NCBI RefSeq assembly: GCF_017742835.1
Contig: NZ_CP072392.1
Location: forward strand, 2,788,387-2,852,386
Source: Aquabacter sp. L1I39
Lineage (GTDB): Bacteria > Pseudomonadota > Alphaproteobacteria > Rhizobiales > Xanthobacteraceae
Direction of reading: 5' to 3'
Length of the DNA stretch: 64,000 nt
How positions within the stretch are numbered: position 1 is the first letter of the stretch; every line of letters begins with the position of its first letter. Both the position numbers and the translations under genes were made by a program. Below are positions 17,256 to 24,569 of this stretch, piece by piece. The notes below the pieces were generated by a model, which saw only the letters and a program-made list of their open reading frames with translations, did not search any database and had not been told where the DNA came from.

Positions 17256-18110
17256 CTAGCTCCGCACCGCCGCCCGAAAAGCCGCTGACAGCGCACCAAG
17301 CGCGGCGCGGGGGCGCGGATCCACCAGTCGGGTGTGGAGCATCACGGGAAGGCGGGGCAGATCGGGCAATCCGATGCGCCGCCCCACCTCCGGGACGCCG
17401 AGCGGCACCATGCGCGGAGACAGCGCCGCCACCCCGACCCCCGCCAGGACGGCCGCTGCCACGGTGGCGACTCCGCCGCCGACGAAGACCTCACGCCAGT
17501 CAAGGCCCGCCTCGTCCAGCAAGCGGCCCGCGAGCGCCCGCACGCCGCAGGGTTCGGCCATTGTGACGAGCGGCACCGGCTCGCCGGCCCGATGCTGCCA
17601 ATGGGAGGCGGCGAACCAGCCGAACCTTTCCTCGGCGATCCGCGTGCCATCGTCCCGTCCGGCCTCGAACCGCACCAGCACGGTGTCCAATTCCCGCCGG
17701 TCGAAGCTGCGCAGGAGATCGGCCGATGAGCCGATGCGGATTTCCATCAGCAGATGCGGGTCCTGCGCATTCATGCGCGCGATCAGCCCGGGCAGTTCCG
17801 GCCCGGCCACATGGTCGCTGATGCCGATGGCGATGCGCTGGCGCTGCGTGCTCCAGGCGGCCAGTGCCCGATCATGGGCTTCGAGCAGCGCGCGCGCATG
17901 ATCAACAAAGGCCTCCCCGCGCGCCGAGAGCTGGACGCGTCGTGGCGTGCGCTCCACCAGCCGGCAGTCGAGACGCTCTTCCAGCCGCTTCAGCTTCAGG
18001 CTGACCGCGGCCTGCGTGATGCCCAGCGCCTCCGCCGCGCGCGTGAAGCTGCTGAGGTCTGCGATGGCGACGAAGGCGCGGACCGCGTCGAGGGGGAGGG
18101 GATCCATCAT
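17256..18110 (-). CDS. LysR-family transcriptional regulator
   Basis: A 284-residue LysR regulator. The N-terminal winged helix has the signature FTRAAEALGITQAAVSLKLK, and the substrate-binding domain follows from about residue 90. It is divergent from a tautomerase gene with 96 bases between and is the likely regulator of it. ATGs at 18110 and 18107 and a TTG at 18116 are all possible starts; 18110 is used. It ends five bases from the convergent L,D-transpeptidase stop. Confidence 0.9.
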   Translation of the reverse strand: MMDPLPLDAVRAFVAIADLSSFTRAAEALGITQAAVSLKLKRLEERLDCRLVERTPRRVQLSARGEAFVDHARALLEAHDRALAAWSTQRQRIAIGISDHVAGPELPGLIARMNAQDPHLLMEIRIGSSADLLRSFDRRELDTVLVRFEAGRDDGTRIAEERFGWFAASHWQHRAGEPVPLVTMAEPCGVRALAGRLLDEAGLDWREVFVGGGVATVAAAVLAGVGVAALSPRMVPLGVPEVGRRIGLPDLPRLPVMLHTRLVDPRPRAALGALSAAFRAAVRS

Positions 18111-18120
18111 AGCCAAATGT

Positions 18121-18143
18121 TATCTTTGATATTCGATCAGATA
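18121..18143. promoter_or_regulatory. Candidate LysR-type binding site
   Basis: Dyad TATCT (18121-18125), 13 bases, AGATA (18139-18143) in an AT-rich patch within an otherwise GC-rich divergent intergenic region. It lies 10 bases from the lysR start and 63 bases from the tautomerase start. The geometry resembles T-N11-A LysR boxes that autorepress and activate a divergent gene. Confidence 0.45.
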
Positions 18144-18206
18144 GCATATTTAAATGATGGCGTGCTGCGTAACCTGCCGTCCTCTCTCCATCGGAAAGGA
18201 CAGGAC

Positions 18207-18581
18207 ATGCCGCTCATCCACGTCTACATGCGGGCCGGGAAGCCCGCCGCCTATCGCCAGGCCATCCTGGATGGCCTTTATCGCGCCCTGCGCGATTCCC
18301 TCGATGTGCCCGAGGGGGATCATTTCATGACCATTACGGAGCACCTCGCCTCCGACTTCCGGACGGGGGGCGCCTATGGGGTCCTGCGCAGCGAGGATGT
18401 GATCTATATCGACATCACCGTCTTCAACACCCGCACGGCGGCCCAGAAGGCCACGCTGTTCCGGCGCATCGTGGAGGTGCTCAATGAGAAGCCGGGCGTG
18501 CGGCCGGAGGATGTCTTCATCGTGGTGCACGATGCGCCAAAGGAAAACTGGTCGGTGGGCAACGGCCTGGCCGTGGCCTGA
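18207..18581 (+). CDS. Tautomerase-superfamily protein
   Basis: A 124-residue tautomerase-like protein. After removal of Met1 the catalytic Pro2 would be N-terminal (MPLIHVYMRAGK), as in 4-oxalocrotonate tautomerase, MSAD and the Mif group. Length and the block EDVFIVVHDAPKENWSVGNG match the longer bacterial tautomerases. A GGA-rich ribosome site (GGAAAGGACAGGAC) precedes the ATG. It is divergent from, and probably controlled by, the LysR gene. The substrate is unknown. Confidence 0.85.
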   Translation: MPLIHVYMRAGKPAAYRQAILDGLYRALRDSLDVPEGDHFMTITEHLASDFRTGGAYGVLRSEDVIYIDITVFNTRTAAQKATLFRRIVEVLNEKPGVRPEDVFIVVHDAPKENWSVGNGLAVA

Positions 18582-18594
18582 CGCCGAAGGGCGA

Positions 18595-18618
18595 CCGGTG
18601 CCGCGCGGGCGGCACCGG
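18595..18618. terminator. Bidirectional hairpin between tautomerase and SnoaL-like gene
   Basis: A perfect 10-bp stem (CCGGTGCCGC, loop GCGG, GCGGCACCGG) midway between two convergent stops at 18581 and 18624. There is no T-run; the position suggests a shared terminator. Confidence 0.5.
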
Positions 18619-18623
18619 ATCGG

Positions 18624-19025
18624 TCATGCGGTCACGGGGATGGGCGGGGTATCGCCATAAAGAGCTTCCCCCTCCATCTTCATGCCGTCCTCGAACCGAA
18701 AGATTTCGCAGGCGCGCCGGGGCGGCCCATCAAGTCTTGCCTCGTAGAGGACCACCATGGTCTGGCCGGCCTCGTCGCAAATCACGTCCTGGAGCTGAAA
18801 GCTCAAATGGCCGATGCGGGTGAGGGCGTCAGTCCAGTAGCGGGCGATGGCCTCTCGGCCCTTGAGTTCCCCCTCGCCGGTCACCTGCCGCGCCAAAGGA
18901 CTGCGAAAGCGGGCCTCCGGCGTAAACGCACTCAGGACCGCGGCCACATCGCGACGGTTCCAGGCGGCGATCCAGTCCTGGGCATGCTGGATCATCTCCG
19001 CACGGCTGAGAGGTCCGTTCACCAT
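18624..19025 (-). CDS. SnoaL/NTF2-like protein
   Basis: A 133-residue NTF2-fold protein (helix HAQDWIAAWNRRDVAAVLSAF, then the strands of the curved sheet, with GREAIARYWTDAL). Members are small enzymes or binding proteins such as polyketide cyclases and ketosteroid isomerases; the function is unknown here. The start overlaps the end of the cupin gene by seven bases, so the two are cotranslated. It is the last gene of a minus-strand group headed by a TetR regulator. Confidence 0.75.
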   Translation of the reverse strand: MVNGPLSRAEMIQHAQDWIAAWNRRDVAAVLSAFTPEARFRSPLARQVTGEGELKGREAIARYWTDALTRIGHLSFQLQDVICDEAGQTMVVLYEARLDGPPRRACEIFRFEDGMKMEGEALYGDTPPIPVTA

Positions 19026-19492
19026 GGCGTTCCGTCCTTATGCGTGAAGGTCCAGCCCTCGGGCGAATAGGCCGCCTGGAGGTCGTCTTCGGGATAGGAG
19101 GCGCGATCCTCCGGGGCGCGGTCGCCGATTTCCAGGTAATGCACGTCTTCGCTTGTCCGGTTGACGAGGTGATGGGCAAGGCCGTCAGCGACAAAGCCGA
19201 CGCACATGCCGGGCGCCAATGCGTGCTCGCCTTCATCGGTCCGCAGGGTGGGATGGCCCTTGAGGATATAGACGAACTCCTCCTGGCGGGTGTGCCGGTG
19301 CAGCAAAGCCGACTCGCCGCCGGGGGCCAGGATGGTGAGGTTCACCCCGAACCGGGACAGGCCGAAGGCATCGCCCAAGGCGCGCTTCTGCCGGCCCGCC
19401 ATGCGCGCAGCAAAGACGGGGGGATAGTTGGATGGTCGAGTCCGGGGCGGCACGTCGAGGGCAGGAAGGGGCGTGCGCGCGGGGGTGGTCAT
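19019..19492 (-). CDS. Cupin-domain protein
   Basis: A 157-residue single-domain cupin. Motif 1 includes LLHRHTRQEEFVYILKG with the HxH...E metal ligands, and motif 2 includes APGMCVGFVADGLAHHLVN with the later histidine. It is likely a metal-binding enzyme or sensor; the substrate is unknown. The ATG at 19492 is taken because the sequence upstream to 19591 is not cupin-like. It overlaps the SnoaL-like gene downstream and lies 111 bases after the YciI-like gene. Confidence 0.78.
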   Translation of the reverse strand: MTTPARTPLPALDVPPRTRPSNYPPVFAARMAGRQKRALGDAFGLSRFGVNLTILAPGGESALLHRHTRQEEFVYILKGHPTLRTDEGEHALAPGMCVGFVADGLAHHLVNRTSEDVHYLEIGDRAPEDRASYPEDDLQAAYSPEGWTFTHKDGTPW

Positions 19493-19603
19493 GAGGGCGC
19501 TCCCGTTATCAAGAAGGGGGAAGCTAATCCATCCGCGGGGCAATGATGGTGAGAACTTCTCATCGGTGCAGGAGCTTCTCTCACGCGCCAACCCAGACCT
19601 GTG

Positions 19604-19903
19604 TCAAAGGCGTGAGGCCTCCGTCATCAGGAAATCGAGCCGGGCATCGGTACGGCCAGGGGTGAACTCCAGGATGTCCGCGCTGACCACGCCTTCGCGG
19701 ACGAACGGGTCGTCCTGCACCCGCGCCTCGATGGCCGGCCGGTCCGCCTGATGGGCGAGAATGGCACCGCCGCCCGTGGGTTTGAGACTGCCGGCGGCGA
19801 GGAAGATGCCATCCTCGAAGCCCTGCCGGAGCCAAGCATTGTGGCCGTCCAGAAAAGCCGGCGCGCGGCTCTTGTCGGCAAAGCGTAAGGTGATGACGAA
19901 CAT
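19604..19903 (-). CDS. YciI-family protein
   Basis: A 99-residue YciI-like protein with the family start MFVITLRFADKS, the histidine in FLDGHNAWLRQG and the C-terminal DPFVREGVVSADILEF. YciI proteins are small dimers with a conserved His-Asp pair and uncertain catalytic role. It begins 11 bases after the TetR gene stop, so the two form one transcript. It is the second YCII-fold protein in the window. Confidence 0.83.
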   Translation of the reverse strand: MFVITLRFADKSRAPAFLDGHNAWLRQGFEDGIFLAAGSLKPTGGGAILAHQADRPAIEARVQDDPFVREGVVSADILEFTPGRTDARLDFLMTEASRL

Positions 19904-19914
19904 GTTTTGCTCCT

Positions 19915-20502
19915 TCAGGCCTGCAGGGTGGGGGACGGGGGAGGGAGGTCGGCGAGCCAGGCCTCCATGTCCGCCACTTCGCGGCGCAGGAAGGCTTCGT
20001 CCTGGAAGGCGGTGGCGAGCGTTGCGACGCCCTGGCTGCGCATGAGCACGTGGAGCGCCAAGGCGTCCGCAGTCTCCGTCTGGCCCAGCGCCACGAATTG
20101 GCGGGCAAGCCAAGTGCGGAAGAGGCCGAAAATGGCGGCGGCATCACCCTTGGCCGCATGGTCCAGCTTGGCGAGTTCGTTGCAGAGCGTGCCCACCGGA
20201 CAGCCGTGCGCCATGATCTGTGCCCGGTTCATGATGAGGATGTGGACGAAGCTGCGGATACGCTCCAGGGGCAGGGGCGTGCCCTCCTCCCAAGTCTCCA
20301 GCATCGCGCGCGTCGCGTCGAGGCGGAGCGCAATGACGGCCGCGAGGATCTCGTCCTTGGTCTTGAAATGATAATAGAAATTGCCGCGTGAGAGGCCTAC
20401 CGCCTGGGCGATGTCGCCAAACGAGGTGGCCTCATAGCCGCGCTCATAAAAGAGCCGGTCGGCGGCCTCGACGATCTGCTGGCGGGTCTGGCTCGCGGCC
20501 AT
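19915..20502 (-). CDS. TetR-family transcriptional regulator
   Basis: A 195-residue TetR repressor. The N-terminal helix-turn-helix reads RGYEATSFGDIAQAVGLSRG, then NFYYHFKTKDEILAAV, the classical block. The C-terminal ligand domain contains GCPVGTLCNELAKLD, which places it with the YcdC/AcrR-like group that uses a C-terminal TetR_C domain. It heads a group with the YciI-like protein and probably the cupin and SnoaL genes. A strong dyad lies 44 bases upstream and is the obvious autoregulatory operator. Confidence 0.92.
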   Translation of the reverse strand: MAASQTRQQIVEAADRLFYERGYEATSFGDIAQAVGLSRGNFYYHFKTKDEILAAVIALRLDATRAMLETWEEGTPLPLERIRSFVHILIMNRAQIMAHGCPVGTLCNELAKLDHAAKGDAAAIFGLFRTWLARQFVALGQTETADALALHVLMRSQGVATLATAFQDEAFLRREVADMEAWLADLPPPSPTLQA

Positions 20503-20545
20503 GGAAGCCTCCGGGGGCCTGGGCCTCCGGAAGGCACGGAAAGCC

Positions 20546-20587
20546 TAGGACAAGCGCCCTAGCAAGGTGTCTAGGGCGTTTGTCCTA
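20546..20587. promoter_or_regulatory. Large dyad, candidate TetR operator
   Basis: Two 17-base arms, TAGGACAAGCGCCCTAG (20546-20562) and CTAGGGCGTTTGTCCTA (20571-20587), match with one mismatch around an eight-base spacer. Each arm is itself a smaller dyad CTAGG...CCTAG if one flanking base is added. It lies 44 bases upstream of the tetR start and 22 bases after the fghA stop. It may serve both as operator and as fghA terminator. Confidence 0.65.
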
Positions 20588-20609
20588 AACGGTCAAGGTG
20601 CGGCGCTCC

Positions 20610-21446
20610 TCAGGCCTTCAGCCGCTCCGCATGCCAGGCCAGATGGTCCGCCATGAAGGTGGAGATGAAGAAATAGGAGTGGTCGTACCCCTCTTGCATG
20701 TTCAGCGTCAGCGGAATGCCGGCCTTCTTGCAGGCGGCAGCCAGCAATTGGGGCCGCAGGCCGGTCTCCAGGAACGGGTCGGCCGTGCCCTGGTCCACCA
20801 GCAGCTCGGGCACGCGGTGGCCGTCCTCGATGAGCGCCACCGCGTCATAGGCCCGCCAAGCCTTGGGATCAGCGCCGAGATATTTCTCCAGCGCCGGCCG
20901 GGACCAATCGGCAGTGGACGGTTCCACGATGGGCGCGAAGGCCGAGCAGGAGCGGAAGCGGCCGGGATGCTTCAGCGCCGCCGTGAGCGCGCCGTGGCCG
21001 CCCATGGAATGGCCGAAAATGCCCTGCCGCCCCATGTCCGCCGGGAATGCCTCCGCCACCAGGCGGGGGAGTTCGTCGAGGACATAGGAGGCCATGCGGT
21101 AGTTGGCGGCGTAGGGGGCTTGCGTGGCATCCACATAGAAGCCAGCCCCCGAGCCGAACTGCCAATTGGCCGGCTCGTCCGGCACGTCGGGGCCGCGGGG
21201 CGAGGTGTCCGGGCAGACGATCATCAGGCCCAGCTCGGCCGCCGCCGCGCGGTACTCGCCCTTTTCCATGACATTGGCATGGGTGCAGGTGAGGCCGGAC
21301 AGATACCACAACACCGGCACCGGCCCCGCCGCCGCCTGGGGCGGGACGAAGACGGCGAAGGTCATGGGCGTGCCCGTGGCGGCGGAAGCATGGCGATAGA
21401 CGCCCTGCACCCCGCCATGGGACTTGGCGGTGGAAACGGTCTCCAT
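20610..21446 (-). CDS. fghA: S-formylglutathione hydrolase
   Basis: A 278-residue alpha/beta hydrolase that cleaves S-formylglutathione to formate and glutathione, the second step of glutathione-dependent formaldehyde detoxification. It shows the esterase-D-type blocks LWYLSGLTCTHANVMEKG and the nucleophile elbow GHSMGGHGAL, with the catalytic aspartate and histidine in VDQGTADPF and YDHSYFFI. The ATG at 21446 fits family length. It overlaps or adjoins the end of adhC by nine bases upstream, consistent with an operon. Confidence 0.95.
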   Translation of the reverse strand: METVSTAKSHGGVQGVYRHASAATGTPMTFAVFVPPQAAAGPVPVLWYLSGLTCTHANVMEKGEYRAAAAELGLMIVCPDTSPRGPDVPDEPANWQFGSGAGFYVDATQAPYAANYRMASYVLDELPRLVAEAFPADMGRQGIFGHSMGGHGALTAALKHPGRFRSCSAFAPIVEPSTADWSRPALEKYLGADPKAWRAYDAVALIEDGHRVPELLVDQGTADPFLETGLRPQLLAAACKKAGIPLTLNMQEGYDHSYFFISTFMADHLAWHAERLKA

Positions 21447-21454
21447 CACCCGCC

Positions 21455-22567
21455 TCAATAGATCACGACGGAGCGGATGGACTTGCCTTCGTGCATCAGG
21501 TCGAAGGCGGTGTTGATCTCGTCCAGCGGCATGGTGTGGGTGATGAGATCATCGATGTTGATCTTCCCCTCCATGTACCAGTCGACAATCTTCGGCACGT
21601 CCGTGCGGCCGCGCGCGCCGCCGAAGGCGGAACCGCGCCAGTTGCGGCCCGTGACAAGCTGGAACGGCCGGGTGGAGATTTCCGCCCCCGCCGGCGCCAC
21701 GCCGATGACGATGGAGGTGCCCCAGCCGCGGTGACAGGCTTCCAGCGCCTGGCGCATGACGGTGACATTGCCGGTGCAGTCGAAGGTGAAGTCCGCGCCG
21801 CCATCGGTCAGGTCCTGGATGGCCGAGACCACCTTGTCGGACCCCACCTCCAGCGGGTTGATGAAGTCGGTCATGCCGAACTTCCGCGCCATCTCCACCT
21901 TGGCGGGATTGATGTCGATGCCGATGATCTTGTCCGCGCCCACCATGCGGGCGCCCTGGATCACGTTGAGGCCGATGCCCCCTAAGCCAAAGACCGCCAC
22001 GTTCGCGCCAGGCCAGACCTTGGCGGTGTAGACAACGGCGCCGATGCCGGTGGTGACGCCGCAGCCGATATAGCAGATCTTATCGAAGGGGGCGTCCTCG
22101 CGGACCTTGGCCAGCGCGATCTCGGGCAGCACGGTGAAGTTGGAGAAGGTGGAGCAGCCCATATAGTGGAAGATCTCGCCGCCATCGCAGGAGAAGCGCG
22201 AGGTGCGGTCGGGCATCAGGCCCTGGCCTTGCGTGGCGCGGATGGAGGTGCACAGGTTCGAGCGCTGCGACAGGCAGGTTTTGCACTGGCGGCATTCGGG
22301 CGTGTAGAGCGGAATGACGTGGTCGCCCACTTTCAGCGAGGTCACGCCCGCGCCCACCTCGCGCACGATGCCGGCGCCCTCATGGCCGAGAATGGCGGGG
22401 AACTTGCCTTCCGAATCGAGGCCGTCCAGCGTGTAGGCATCGGTGTGGCACACGCCCGTCGCCATGATCTCCACCAGCACCTCGCCGGCCTTGGGGCCGC
22501 CAATCTCAATGGTTTCGATGGTGAGGGGCTTCTTGGCCTCCCAGGCGACGGCGGCGCGGGTCTTCAT
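21455..22567 (-). CDS. adhC: S-(hydroxymethyl)glutathione dehydrogenase / class III alcohol dehydrogenase
   Basis: A 370-residue zinc alcohol dehydrogenase oxidising S-hydroxymethylglutathione to S-formylglutathione with NAD. The catalytic zinc ligands are in [18 protein letters not shown] and [10 protein letters not shown]; the structural zinc cysteines are in [17 protein letters not shown]; the NAD fold is [13 protein letters not shown]. Eight bases separate its stop from the fghA ATG, so the two genes form a formaldehyde oxidation operon. In methylotrophic or formaldehyde-exposed bacteria this pair is dissimilatory as well as protective. Confidence 0.97.
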   Translation of the reverse strand: MKTRAAVAWEAKKPLTIETIEIGGPKAGEVLVEIMATGVCHTDAYTLDGLDSEGKFPAILGHEGAGIVREVGAGVTSLKVGDHVIPLYTPECRQCKTCLSQRSNLCTSIRATQGQGLMPDRTSRFSCDGGEIFHYMGCSTFSNFTVLPEIALAKVREDAPFDKICYIGCGVTTGIGAVVYTAKVWPGANVAVFGLGGIGLNVIQGARMVGADKIIGIDINPAKVEMARKFGMTDFINPLEVGSDKVVSAIQDLTDGGADFTFDCTGNVTVMRQALEACHRGWGTSIVIGVAPAGAEISTRPFQLVTGRNWRGSAFGGARGRTDVPKIVDWYMEGKINIDDLITHTMPLDEINTAFDLMHEGKSIRSVVIY

Positions 22568-22656
22568 GGGGATGTCCCTTCTTGCGTCAGAAATCTTGGC
22601 GTGAGCCTAGACATAGCGGATGACAACCGTGCTCTCCAGCCGGGCTTTTGCCCCGT

Positions 22657-23538
22657 TCATGCGCGGGCGCGCAGGCCGAGCGCCACGCCGGAAATCACCA
22701 GGGCAAATGCGAGGATCTGGCGCGGGCCGAGCGGCTCGCCCAGAACCAGGGCGGCGCCCGTCGTTCCCACGATGGGGACCAGGAGCATACCAAGCGCGGC
22801 GGTGGAGGCCGGTAGCCGGCGGAGTGCCGCGAACCAGGACAGGTAGCACACCGCCATGGGGATCAGCGTCATATAGGCCATGGCACCCAAGCCCTTGAGG
22901 CTGAGCGGGCCGATCTGCTGGCGCTCGAAGATGAGCGCGATCACCACCATCGGCAGGCAACCAAGGCCCGTTTGCCAGGCGACCGATGCAATGGGGGGGA
23001 GGGGGAGCGGCGTGCGGGCCATCACGCTGCCCAGCGCAAACAGCACCGCCGCCGTGAGAGGAAGGAGCATGGCGGGCAGATGCGGGCCCTCCAGCGAGAG
23101 GCCCGGCCCCGCCACCAGCAGGGCAATCCCGGAAAAGCCCATGGCCAGCGCACTCGCGCTCATCCAGCTCGGCCGCTCCCCCAGCGCCGGCCAGGCGATG
23201 AGGGAGGCCCAGAGCGGCATGGTGAAGGTGATGAGTGTCGCCTCAGTCACCGTCAGCCATTGCAGCGACAGGGAGGCGAATCCCATCCAGACGAAGACGT
23301 TGACGAAGGCGGCGACGGCCAGTCGGAAGCGGGCGCCCGAGGGCACGGCAAGCGACTGCCCCATGGCGACGGAGGTCGCCGCCAGCAGACATGCCGCAGT
23401 GACGCCGGCCATCCCGCGCGCAAACAAAGGCGGCCATTCGAACAGGATGATCTTGAACACCACCCAGGCCACCCCCCAGCCGGTGGCAGTGGTGAACAGG
23501 AAGGCGAGGCCGGGAAGGGAGAGGGAGCGGGGCGGCAT
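22657..23538 (-). CDS. EamA-family (DMT superfamily) transporter
   Basis: A 293-residue inner-membrane protein with about ten hydrophobic helices in two EamA repeats, for example TEATLITFTMPLWASLIAWP in the first and STAALGMLLVPIVGTTGAAL in the second. It is probably an exporter of metabolites or amino acids; the substrate is unknown. It is separated from adhC by 89 bases and stands alone. Confidence 0.88.
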   Translation of the reverse strand: MPPRSLSLPGLAFLFTTATGWGVAWVVFKIILFEWPPLFARGMAGVTAACLLAATSVAMGQSLAVPSGARFRLAVAAFVNVFVWMGFASLSLQWLTVTEATLITFTMPLWASLIAWPALGERPSWMSASALAMGFSGIALLVAGPGLSLEGPHLPAMLLPLTAAVLFALGSVMARTPLPLPPIASVAWQTGLGCLPMVVIALIFERQQIGPLSLKGLGAMAYMTLIPMAVCYLSWFAALRRLPASTAALGMLLVPIVGTTGAALVLGEPLGPRQILAFALVISGVALGLRARA

Positions 23539-23634
23539 GTCCCCTTATGGACGAAGAGCCCCGATGGGGGCTCTTACGCGGGTGCAGTCCCAGAGGCGAG
23601 GTCATGCGCGAGCGGCATGCCTCGGAGACGGTCC

Positions 23635-23877
23635 TCAGGACAAGCGCGCGGGCGCGCCGGAGGAAATGCCCATCGCCTGCGTGAAGGTGGCAAAGGCCTG
23701 CCACGCGCGGCGTTCCAGTTCGGGGTGGGAAGCAGCTTCCATCTGGTCCATGAGCATTTCGGCGTGTTCGTAGGACGGATGCCCTTTCATGAAACCGACG
23801 GCGTCATCAAGGGAGCGGAACACCACGCGGGATCCATCCACCAGGAGAGTCATCGGTGCAGAGCTGACCGTTTGCAT
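23635..23877 (-). CDS. Small protein of unknown function (DUF982-like)
   Basis: An 80-residue protein. The pattern VDGSRVVFRSLDDAVGFM, then a helix with regularly spaced acids and a final AFATFTQAMGI, resembles DUF982, a rhizobial family of small alpha/beta proteins without known function. The assignment is tentative. A strong match to the general-stress promoter form lies upstream (23981-24006), so it is probably induced in stationary phase or stress. A purine-rich ribosome site (AGGAGACTG on the coding strand) precedes the ATG. Confidence 0.65.
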   Translation of the reverse strand: MQTVSSAPMTLLVDGSRVVFRSLDDAVGFMKGHPSYEHAEMLMDQMEAASHPELERRAWQAFATFTQAMGISSGAPARLS

Positions 23878-23980
23878 GGGCAGTCTCCTTTCTTGTTGTT
23901 ATGAGGTGTCCAGGTACGCATCTGTTACGTGTGGTCGGGACGAGCGCCATCCTCGTGCCGAGGCGCGCTATTGAGGGCAT

Positions 23981-24006
23981 AACGGCGGAAGACGCCGTTC
24001 AGTTCC
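23981..24006 (-). promoter_or_regulatory. EcfG/RpoE2-type promoter before the 80-residue gene
   Basis: On the minus strand GGAAC (24006-24002), 17 bases, then CGTT (23984-23981). Both boxes match the alphaproteobacterial general stress sigma factor consensus exactly and the spacing is allowed. The start codon is about 104 bases further downstream at 23877. Confidence 0.6.
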
Positions 24007-24050
24007 GCGCGGGCTAATCTTTCTTCACACGCGACATTCGCCCGCCGGCG

Positions 24051-24092
24051 GCCTTGCCCCGTGGGGCAAGGCTGGGCGCTCCCATGAGCGCC
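24051..24092 (-). terminator. Two tandem hairpins after the Gln/Gly-rich gene
   Basis: Hairpin one pairs GGCGCTC (24075-24081) with GAGCGCC (24086-24092). Hairpin two pairs GCCTTGCCCC (24051-24060) with GGGGCAAGGC (24063-24072) over a two-base loop. Both are perfect and lie 11-52 bases after the minus-strand stop at 24104. No T-run is present. Confidence 0.55.
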
Positions 24093-24103
24093 GGAAGAGC
24101 GGG

Positions 24104-24427
24104 TCAGCTCCTATAGGGATTGTCGCGGCTCAAGTCGGTGCGGATGTCGTCCTTCACGCCGGGCTGGCTCTGCCGCTCGCCCGATCCGCCTTGCTGACCG
24201 CCAGTGCCAGCGCTCTGGCCCTGCTGGCCGGTCCGGGGATGGGCGGGCTGTCCGCCCTGCTGCTGTCCGCCGACGGGTCCACGCTGCGGCGTGCCCTGGC
24301 TCTGCTGTCCCGCGCTTGGCTCCCGGCTCGGATCGGGCCGTTCGATCTCAACGGGCTTGCGCGGCATGTCCTCGTGACGCTGCATGCCCTGCTGGGGTTG
24401 ACGCTGCTGGTCCTTGTTCATGGTCAT
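24104..24427 (-). CDS. Gln/Gly-rich, probably disordered small protein
   Basis: A 107-residue hydrophilic protein dominated by Gln, Gly, Pro, Ser, Arg and charged residues (for example GGQQQGGQP, GTGGQQGGSGERQ), with no hydrophobic core and no recognised domain. It ends in DDIRTDLSRDNPYRS. It is divergent from ku1 with 142 bases between. Its promoter region contains a near match to the EcfG form. The antisense frame is also long, but the minus-strand frame has a good start (MTMNKDQQ) with a GAAAGGA-like ribosome site. Function unknown; stress-related small protein is inference. Confidence 0.6.
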   Translation of the reverse strand: MTMNKDQQRQPQQGMQRHEDMPRKPVEIERPDPSREPSAGQQSQGTPQRGPVGGQQQGGQPAHPRTGQQGQSAGTGGQQGGSGERQSQPGVKDDIRTDLSRDNPYRS

Positions 24428-24467
24428 GCTGCTTTCCTCTTCTTGTCGTTGGCAGCCCCGACCCTCC

Positions 24468-24492
24468 AACGCGCGCCCGTGCCTCCCGTTTC
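24468..24492 (-). promoter_or_regulatory. EcfG-like promoter before the Gln/Gly-rich gene
   Basis: On the minus strand GAAAC (24492-24488), 16 bases, CGTT (24471-24468). The -35 box has one mismatch to GGAAC. The -10 box is 40 bases from the start codon. Confidence 0.4.
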
Positions 24493-24522
24493 ACCTTGGC
24501 CGCAAAGAAAGAGACGTCCACG

Positions 24523-24548
24523 GGAACGTGCGGCCCCGTCCGGGCATT
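24523..24548 (+). promoter_or_regulatory. EcfG-like promoter before ku1-ligD
   Basis: GGAAC (24523-24527), 17 bases, CATT (24545-24548), where the general-stress consensus is CGTT. The ku1 ATG follows 21 bases after the -10 box, giving a short leader. Confidence 0.4.
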
Positions 24549-24569
24549 CCTGCGCTCGGGAGACATGCC

